A program made the translations under genes and the position numbers. DNA of 9,568 nt. Origin: Clostridia bacterium (GTDB lineage: Bacteria > Bacillota_A > Clostridia > Oscillospirales > CAG-272). Where the stretch lies: assembly GCA_017472105.1 (NCBI GenBank), contig JAFUQY010000217.1:1-9568 (forward strand), given 5' to 3'. The number at the start of each line of letters is the position of its first letter. Position 1 is the first letter of the stretch. The notes beneath the pieces are model-generated. The model was not told the origin of the DNA. It saw only the letters and a list, made by a program, of their open reading frames with translations, and searched no databases. Below, in pieces: positions 5,612-9,568 of the stretch.

Positions 5612-5616
5612 TCTGC

Positions 5617-5638
5617 AAAAAAGACGCGCATCTTTTTT
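5617..5638 (+). terminator. Probable intrinsic terminator of the ArsR operon
   Basis: AAAAAAGA (5617-5624) pairs with TCTTTTTT (5631-5638) around CGCGCA. The stem is mostly A-T, so strength is uncertain, but the position just after the stop and the T run fit termination. Confidence 0.5.
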
Positions 5639-5677
5639 ATAAATCCAATTCCAACCTGATGAAAGGAGTTTGCTGAA

Positions 5678-6466
5678 ATGAAAACTCTCACCGCATGCGA
5701 AGTCAAGGAACTTCTGCTTGCAGACGAAGCCGAAAACGCGGTCAACATTGATGATATCAACTGGCAGATCCGCAACCCGGAAGTCAAGGCTGATTATTAT
5801 GACAACGGTACCTGTCTTGTAATCGCTGATACATTCCGCGGCGAAAATTTTGTCAAGATCATTCCTAAAAGCCGGGACTTCATTCCCGATCCCGTTTTCC
5901 GGTATGTCAGCGAGAACCATCCGAACGCTTCCGTCACCATTGACGTGCAGAAGCTCGACAAGGAAACGCGTGAAGATACAAAGGAACTGTTCTCAGAAAA
6001 ATACCATTACGAGAAGACCTACACGGACTTTCTCCGCACGGATTCCGCAGTTCCCACCGTTAATACTGCCGTTCGTCCGCTGACCGAAAATGACCGTGAT
6101 GCGTTTGTTTCCATGGAATTTACCCGTGAAAACTCCCGTCCGCCGCAGGAAATTCTCTTTGACAGCTATGTTGTCAGAAAAACCGACAGCGGTGTTATCC
6201 TCGGATACTTTGAAAACGGCGTCATCCTCGGTTATCTTGCATATTACAAAGCCACTGACGCATACTGCGATGTGGATTATATCTGGGTGGCACCGTCGAA
6301 ACGTCAGCAGGGCATCGGACATATGCTCGCTGATGCGTATATCGCCGGAGCTCTCACGGAAAACACCCTGCCTATCTGGTCGAATCCGAGAACGGAAATT
6401 TCCGCTCATCTCGCACTGACCCATGGCTTCAGACTCAACCGCGAAACCCTGTATTTCAAGCCGTAA
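5678..6466 (+). CDS. GNAT-family N-acetyltransferase
   Basis: A 262-residue protein with a GNAT acetyltransferase domain at about 131-262. The acetyl-CoA binding motif is clear: VDYIWVAPSKRQQGIGHML (199-217), fitting R/Q-x-x-G-x-G. It is followed by SNPRTEISAHLALTHGF (235-251), the conserved N..S..LA...GF end of the fold. The first 130 residues form a separate, less conserved region beginning MKTLTACEVKELLLADEAENAV, with no obvious match; the length suits GNATs that carry an N-terminal partner domain. It is cytoplasmic and transfers an acetyl group to an unknown amine. AGGAG lies about 9 bases before the ATG. No promoter of good quality is visible in the 66-base gap after the ArsR gene, so it may depend partly on read-through. 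The strong hairpin at 6510-6550 ends transcription. Confidence 0.87.
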   Translation: MKTLTACEVKELLLADEAENAVNIDDINWQIRNPEVKADYYDNGTCLVIADTFRGENFVKIIPKSRDFIPDPVFRYVSENHPNASVTIDVQKLDKETREDTKELFSEKYHYEKTYTDFLRTDSAVPTVNTAVRPLTENDRDAFVSMEFTRENSRPPQEILFDSYVVRKTDSGVILGYFENGVILGYLAYYKATDAYCDVDYIWVAPSKRQQGIGHMLADAYIAGALTENTLPIWSNPRTEISAHLALTHGFRLNRETLYFKP

Positions 6467-6509
6467 CCCCATACCCAAAGAGAGAATGCCTTAATCCATA
6501 ACAAAAAGC

Positions 6510-6550
6510 GCATCCGTGAGTTTTCCCTCCTCCCTCACGGATGCATTTTT
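6510..6550 (+). terminator. Intrinsic terminator of the GNAT gene
   Basis: GCATCCGTGAG (6510-6520) pairs perfectly with CTCACGGATGC (6534-6544) and is followed by ATTTTT. Its left part, AAAAAGCGCATCCGTGAG from 6503, is identical to the beginning of the hairpin units at 7425 and 8836, though the right half of the stem differs. It is the head of a duplicated segment continuing into 6553-6594. Confidence 0.9.
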
Positions 6551-6552
6551 CG

Positions 6553-6594
6553 TTCACGGATAAATCGGCAGACTCTCACCGGTTTCGGTGTCGT
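6553..6594 (-). pseudogene. Remnant of the 3' end of a CxDPxC lipoprotein gene
   Basis: These 42 bases are identical to 7472-7513, the last 13 codons (DTETGESLPIYP, stop) of the lipoprotein gene at 7473-8741 on the same strand. Nothing upstream of the junction matches that gene. The frame stays open in reverse to about 6736 but then reads antisense to the DUF2087 remnant, so it is not a functional gene. It indicates that a second copy of the lipoprotein gene, or of its end, once lay here. Confidence 0.8.
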
Positions 6595-6757
6595 GCTGAA
6601 GTACATCCTCGAGCCGCTGGAGACGGGCAAATCCTACACTGAGCAGGAAATCAACGAGCACATCGTGAAGTACAACGACGACTACTGCACCATCCGGCGT
6701 GAGATGATCGCGTTCGGACTCGTGGAGCGGGAACATGAGACGTACACAGTGGTGTAA
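6590..6757 (+). pseudogene. Truncated DUF2087 coding remnant (3' end of an ArsR-DUF2087 paralogue)
   Basis: Bases 6590-6733 match 5426-5569 with only two substitutions (at 6601 and 6640), corresponding to regulator residues V122 to E169. The copy then ends differently, REHETYTVV and TAA at 6755-6757, where the intact gene reads REKSPDTTGDVYVIL. This suggests a separate paralogue rather than a simple copy. It lacks a start codon, ribosome site, HTH domain and the first part of DUF2087. The 5' edge is a GTCGT shared with the lipoprotein remnant. A terminator directly follows, as would be expected after a real gene end. Confidence 0.85.
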
Positions 6758-6763
6758 AAAATG

Positions 6764-6797
6764 AACAGAGCCGAGTTTTCACACCCGACTCTGTTTT
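6764..6797. terminator. Bidirectional terminator between DUF2087 remnant and VanZ-like gene
   Basis: AACAGAG (6764-6770) pairs with CTCTGTT (6789-6795), with imperfect continuation CCGAG/CCCGA. T runs flank both sides: TTTT at 6794-6797 on plus, and the complement of AAAAAA (6756-6761) on minus. It serves the minus-strand VanZ-like gene that ends at 6799. Confidence 0.78.
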
Positions 6798-6798
6798 C

Positions 6799-7314
6799 TT
6801 ATTGAAGCAATACGGCAGGCTCCGGTTTCAGTCTTTCCCGAATCATTTTGACTGCGCCGCCGATAATACAGCCGACCAGCCAGCCCGCACATGCACCGAC
6901 CATTCTCAGCAGAATGATATCCACATCAAAACTTCCCGTCATTGTGAGAAGCTGAATCATATCCAGTACAACAGCGGTCAAAAGTGCTGTCAGCATTGTT
7001 TTTCCGAAAGGCATATTCAGACACATTCTGCATAAAAATCCCAACGGAATCAGGACAAGCAAGTTACTGCAAACCACACTTACCACGGTATCGACATTGA
7101 TCGTGCTGCTCATGAGCCTGTCATAATAGGTATTGTATGTATCAAACGGTATAAAATTCACATGATACCGGATATGGCTCAGAAGATTGCGTCCGATCTC
7201 AAGATTGTTGAGCATAAAAGCAAGATTGCGGAACACGCTCAGATACAGCAGAGCAAGTCCGTACACTCCGAACAACACTTTGACAATGCGGCTGCGGGTT
7301 ACAATCCCTTTCAT
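6799..7314 (-). CDS. VanZ-family membrane protein
   Basis: A 171-residue membrane protein of the VanZ-like family. Four hydrophobic segments are visible: about 11-35, 76-98, 104-125 and 133-155. Family marks include HVNFIPFDTYNTY (51-63), the NLLVLIPLGFLC segment (84-95), and DMIQLLTMTGSFDVDIILLRMVGACAGWLVG (118-148). The last corresponds to the usual ...Q......R.FDI.DI..N..G...G pattern; the arginine of the pattern is not evident here. VanZ itself gives low-level teicoplanin resistance, but most chromosomal family members have no known role, so resistance should not be inferred. ATG 7314 is chosen because GGAGG (7323-7327) lies 8 bases upstream; a TTG at 7329 overlaps that site. It is a single-gene unit with its own promoter and the terminator at 6764-6797. 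Confidence 0.87.
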   Translation of the reverse strand: MKGIVTRSRIVKVLFGVYGLALLYLSVFRNLAFMLNNLEIGRNLLSHIRYHVNFIPFDTYNTYYDRLMSSTINVDTVVSVVCSNLLVLIPLGFLCRMCLNMPFGKTMLTALLTAVVLDMIQLLTMTGSFDVDIILLRMVGACAGWLVGCIIGGAVKMIRERLKPEPAVLLQ

Positions 7315-7322
7315 TTCGATTT

Positions 7323-7327
7323 CCTCC
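7323..7327 (-). promoter_or_regulatory. Ribosome binding site setting the VanZ-like start
   Basis: GGAGG, then 8 bases, then ATG at 7314 on minus. It overlaps the alternative TTG at 7329, which is therefore rejected. Confidence 0.75.
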
Positions 7328-7349
7328 AATTACATTCATTTACGTATAT

Positions 7350-7379
7350 AGTATAGCACAATCAACACATCGCATGCAA
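7350..7379 (-). promoter_or_regulatory. Promoter of the VanZ-like gene
   Basis: Read on minus: TTGCAT (7379-7374), an 18-base spacer and TATACT (7355-7350). The -10 is preceded by TGC, giving an extended -10. It sits about 35 bases before the start codon. Confidence 0.65.
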
Positions 7380-7424
7380 TGAGCGTAATTAACAATTTTC
7401 CCGAACTCCGTTTGTACATCATGC

Positions 7425-7467
7425 AAAAAGCGCATCCGTGAGAGAAAAACTCAAAGATGCGCTTTTT
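7425..7467 (-). terminator. Intrinsic terminator of the lipoprotein gene; hairpin repeat copy
   Basis: AAAAAGCGCATC (7425-7436) and GATGCGCTTTTT (7456-7467) form a perfect 12-bp stem with A and T runs on both flanks, so it works in either direction. It begins 6 bases after the lipoprotein stop. The whole unit from ATCATGCAAAAAG (7418) onward recurs almost unchanged at 8829-8875, on the other side of the same gene. Confidence 0.88.
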
Positions 7468-7472
7468 CATTT

Positions 7473-8741
7473 TCACGGATAAATCGGCAGACTCTCACCG
7501 GTTTCGGTGTCGTACCGGAGGTAATACCCCACTCCGCTTGTGTTGCTGATGTTCCGGTTGACCACACCGTGCACGGCAAGAATCACATACCGTCCGTCCA
7601 CCACAGCGGCGGCGTTCATGAATCCGGCATCCGGCGGGCATTCCGGCAGCGCCACTGATTCACGCTCCCCGGTGAAAATGTTCGTTTTATTCATAACAAG
7701 CCCAGTCTGCCTGCTCCGGATGACGCCGCCTTCTTCCCACTCCTCCTGCAAAGTCTCTGCCGTCCAGATCCAGCCGTCCGCGTAGTACAGGATCTCCTCA
7801 TCCGAACGGTACACGTGCGTCTCAGCCGCTTCTCCGGTGTACAGCAGAAAGTGTGAGCCTGTACCGTACATGTCCGCACATTCCGCGAGGTGATATCCGT
7901 CCGCGTCATCGGTCAGCGGCACCTTCACCTCCGGAATCACCACAGGATTCTCGTTCTCCAGATCCGTCAGCACCCACGCCTCCTGCGGTACATCCTTCCA
8001 GTATGCACTCTCGTTGAAGAAGCCGTAGTAGTTCCAGATCTGCCCATCCGCAATGATGAGGTTCGTGTAGCCGAGGTACAGCCCGAGATCCTCCGGCACG
8101 TTTTTCCCGTTCAGCTTCATGCGGTACAGGTGCGTTTCCGTCACAAGATCGCCGTCGTCCTCCCGGATTTCCGTGCCCGCGTCGTCGTAGGCAGGAGCTT
8201 CCGCGTAGTAGTAGAGATACCCGTCAGCGGCGGCAAAATCAATGTCAAGCATATTCAGCCGGGTCATGCTTTCGTGATGCACAAGCTCCGTCAGCGTGCC
8301 GGTTTTGAGATCATATCTGTTCAGCCCCAGCGCCGAGCCGTCCATTTCGACGTATCCGGTGCCGTTGTATCCCATCACCTTCGCATACTGCCGACCGGTG
8401 CTGTACAAAACCTCGCCGGTGATGACAAAGCGCGAGCTCATTCCGCCGTACGGACAGGTCAGGAGATCGTTATGCCCGCACAAGGGATCCGCGCACAGCT
8501 CCGTCGTCCGCAGTGTGTACGGGTTAATGCGTCTGACGCGCGTATCTTCACCGACGGAGAAGCTGAGATAGAGATAATCCGATTCCGGATCAAAATCCGC
8601 CGGCAGTTCGTCATCCAGCCATACATAGTCGTACACCGTTTCCGTCTCCGTGTACTCGAAATACGGCAGTTCTTCCGCACTCAGTCCCGAATCACACGCA
8701 CACAGCATCATCCCGAGCAGAAGTAAGGTCCATTTTTTCAT
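7473..8741 (-). CDS. Extracytoplasmic lipoprotein with CxDPxCxHx5CP motif
   Basis: A 422-residue secreted lipoprotein. Residues 1-15 are a short signal peptide (KK, a leucine-rich core, LCA) and C16 is the likely lipidated residue; cysteine at the -2 position is slightly unusual. The mature protein is acidic and has many short beta-type stretches of the ADGYLYYYAE / ADGQIWNYYG / ADGWIWTAET kind (about 171-180, 231-240, 321-330), which resembles a beta-propeller. The motif LCADPLCGHNDLLTCPYGG (82-100), C-x-D-P-x-C-x-H-x5-CP, recurs in Clostridia surface lipoproteins of unknown function. Its three cysteines and histidine could bind a metal or form a disulphide; that is speculation. ATG 8741 is chosen because GGGAGG (8749-8754) lies 7 bases upstream. 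The last codons are copied at 6553-6594. No binding partner is evident from neighbours. Confidence 0.83.
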   Translation of the reverse strand: MKKWTLLLLGMMLCACDSGLSAEELPYFEYTETETVYDYVWLDDELPADFDPESDYLYLSFSVGEDTRVRRINPYTLRTTELCADPLCGHNDLLTCPYGGMSSRFVITGEVLYSTGRQYAKVMGYNGTGYVEMDGSALGLNRYDLKTGTLTELVHHESMTRLNMLDIDFAAADGYLYYYAEAPAYDDAGTEIREDDGDLVTETHLYRMKLNGKNVPEDLGLYLGYTNLIIADGQIWNYYGFFNESAYWKDVPQEAWVLTDLENENPVVIPEVKVPLTDDADGYHLAECADMYGTGSHFLLYTGEAAETHVYRSDEEILYYADGWIWTAETLQEEWEEGGVIRSRQTGLVMNKTNIFTGERESVALPECPPDAGFMNAAAVVDGRYVILAVHGVVNRNISNTSGVGYYLRYDTETGESLPIYP

Positions 8742-8748
8742 ACCCAAG

Positions 8749-8754
8749 CCTCCC
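8749..8754 (-). promoter_or_regulatory. Ribosome binding site setting the lipoprotein start
   Basis: GGGAGG with 7 bases to ATG 8741 on minus. A TTG two codons upstream (8747) is too close to this site to be used. Confidence 0.78.
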
Positions 8755-8825
8755 GAAAAAATTCACTTCACCCTATAAGACCGGATTTTTCCGAAAATCT
8801 GCCGCGTTTTCCGAAAAATTCACAA
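8753..8825. repeat. CCGAAAA-type short repeats in the lipoprotein leader
   Basis: CCGAAAAAATTCAC (8753-8766) and CCGAAAAATTCAC (8811-8823) are near-identical, and TTTTCCGAAAA occurs at 8787-8797 and 8807-8817. The spacing places them across the likely promoter of the lipoprotein gene. They could be regulator sites or simply AT-rich drift; no confident -35/-10 pair was found. Confidence 0.35.
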
Positions 8826-8835
8826 AAAATCATGC

Positions 8836-8875
8836 AAAAAGCGCATCCGTGAGCGAAAACTCAAAGATGCGCTTT
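8836..8875 (-). terminator. Intrinsic terminator downstream of groEL; hairpin repeat copy
   Basis: AAAGCGCATC (8838-8847) pairs with GATGCGCTTT (8866-8875). On minus the stem runs into TTTTT (8840-8836), fitting termination of the groEL transcript 120 bases after its stop. It is the second full copy of the unit at 7418-7467 and lies in the same orientation. Confidence 0.8.
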
Positions 8876-8975
8876 CATTATTCAGCTAAACCAAACGGCT
8901 GTATCAATCCCGCACCATAAGCGGACGGTCGTGGGATATCAGGCAGCTACAGCTTCAATAACGCCGTGCCTGCCT

Positions 8976-8991
8976 GTCGGTGCTTACCGAC
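8976..8991 (-). other. Short stem-loop just after the groEL stop
   Basis: GTCGGT, a 4-base loop, ACCGAC: a perfect 6-bp stem 5 bases past the groEL stop codon. No T run follows, so it is more likely a transcript-end structure than a terminator. The rest of 8877-8996 shows nothing clear. Confidence 0.45.
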
Positions 8992-8996
8992 CCGAC

Positions 8997-9566
8997 TTAA
9001 TACATGCCGCCCATGCCGCCGCCCATACCGCCTGCTGCGGGAGCCGGTTCGGGTTCGGGCTGGTTTACGACGAGAGCTTCGGTGGTGAGTACAGTTGCCG
9101 CAACGGATGCCGCGTTCTGGAGAGCGGAACGGGTAACCTTGGTGGGGTCAACGATACCGGTTTCGATCATGTCAACGAATTCTTCGGTGTATGCGTTGAA
9201 GCCGTAGCCCTTCTTGCCGGAGGTGCGGATCTTGTCAACGATAACGGAGCCTTCGAAGCCTGCGTTCTGAGCGATCTGACGAACGGGAGCTTCCAGAGCC
9301 TTTACAACGATCTGAACGCCGGTTTTTTCGTCGCCTTCAACGGTTTCGAGAAGCGCTGCAACGTCGTCGATTACGTTCACATATGCAGTACCGCCGCCTG
9401 CAACGATGCCTTCTTCAACAGCCGCGCGGGTTGCGTTGAGGGCGTCTTCGATGCGGAGCTTCTTTTCCTTCATTTCGGTTTCGGTAGCAGCACCAACCTT
9501 GATAACTGCAACACCGCCGGAGAGCTTCGCCAGTCTTTCCTGGAGCTTTTCACGGTCGAAGTCGGA
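8997..9566 (-). CDS. groEL: Chaperonin GroEL (HSP60), C-terminal 189 residues (5' partial)
   Basis: The minus-strand frame is open from the window edge to TAA (8997-8999). It encodes the last third of the 60-kDa chaperonin, which forms the ATP-driven folding cage with GroES in the cytoplasm. It begins [36 protein letters not shown], then [26 protein letters not shown]. The aspartate of RIEDA is the position equivalent to the catalytic Asp398 of E. coli GroEL. Later parts include [58 protein letters not shown] and the flexible [11 protein letters not shown] tail. Length and motifs look intact. The start, the apical domain and any groES or CIRCE site lie beyond the window. The tail ends in tyrosine rather than the plain GGM of many bacteria. 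Confidence 0.97.
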   Translation of the reverse strand, partial: SDFDREKLQERLAKLSGGVAVIKVGAATETEMKEKKLRIEDALNATRAAVEEGIVAGGGTAYVNVIDDVAALLETVEGDEKTGVQIVVKALEAPVRQIAQNAGFEGSVIVDKIRTSGKKGYGFNAYTEEFVDMIETGIVDPTKVTRSALQNAASVAATVLTTEALVVNQPEPEPAPAAGGMGGGMGGMY

Positions 9567-9568
9567 AG

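Noticed and set aside
6554..6736. A 60-codon minus-strand open frame across the duplication scar
   Set aside because: Only the last 12 residues match a real protein (the lipoprotein end). The rest is antisense to the DUF2087 remnant and it has no ribosome site.
6799..7314. Glycopeptide resistance gene
   Set aside because: The protein belongs to the broad VanZ-like family, but no vanA/vanH/vanX-type neighbours or regulators are present, so a resistance role is not supported.

Overview
The window looks like a chromosomal segment of an uncultured, probably gut-associated, spore-forming Clostridia-type Firmicute. This is inferred from fairly GC-rich coding DNA with strong GGAGG ribosome sites, lipoprotein signal peptides, a YtvI-type sporulation membrane protein, a Clostridia-style lipoprotein with a CxDPxCxHx5CP motif, a VanZ-family protein, and a GroEL ending in [11 protein letters not shown]. 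No rRNA, tRNA, CRISPR array or transposase gene was seen.

Layout. (1) 3-227: the 3' end of aspartate-semialdehyde dehydrogenase (asd), followed by a strong terminator. (2) About 254-3130: an island made of a divergent gene pair, a YtvI/AI-2E-family membrane protein on the minus strand and a B12-dependent methionine synthase activation-domain protein on the plus strand. The pair is enclosed by two ~330-350 bp inverted-repeat arms (405-757 and 2661-2989). Each arm has a smaller repeat outside it (254-330 and 3067-3130), also mutually inverted. (3) 3176-4326: a cyclophilin-type peptidyl-prolyl isomerase lipoprotein and a Nudix hydrolase, both on plus. (4) 4421-5638: a compact operon with a near-consensus promoter set among inverted-repeat operator candidates. 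It encodes an unrecognised 187-aa protein and an ArsR-type regulator fused to a DUF2087 domain. (5) 5678-6466: a GNAT acetyltransferase. (6) 6510-6797: a scar in which the last codons of a lipoprotein gene (minus strand) are joined through a 5-bp microhomology to the 3' end of a second ArsR-DUF2087 gene (plus strand). Both parents have intact relatives in this window. (7) 6799-8741: a VanZ-like protein and a large extracytoplasmic lipoprotein, both minus. (8) 8997-9566: the C-terminal third of GroEL, minus, with its start outside the window.

Most genes are single-gene units closed by intrinsic terminators. The only clear operon is the hypothetical/ArsR pair, which overlaps by one base (TGATG). 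Near-identical terminator hairpins recur after groEL (8836-8875) and after the lipoprotein gene (7425-7467), with a related one after the GNAT gene (6510-6550). The window therefore shows repeated local duplication. The points most worth following are the long inverted-repeat island, the self-contained ArsR-DUF2087 operon with an unknown partner, and the chimeric duplication scar.
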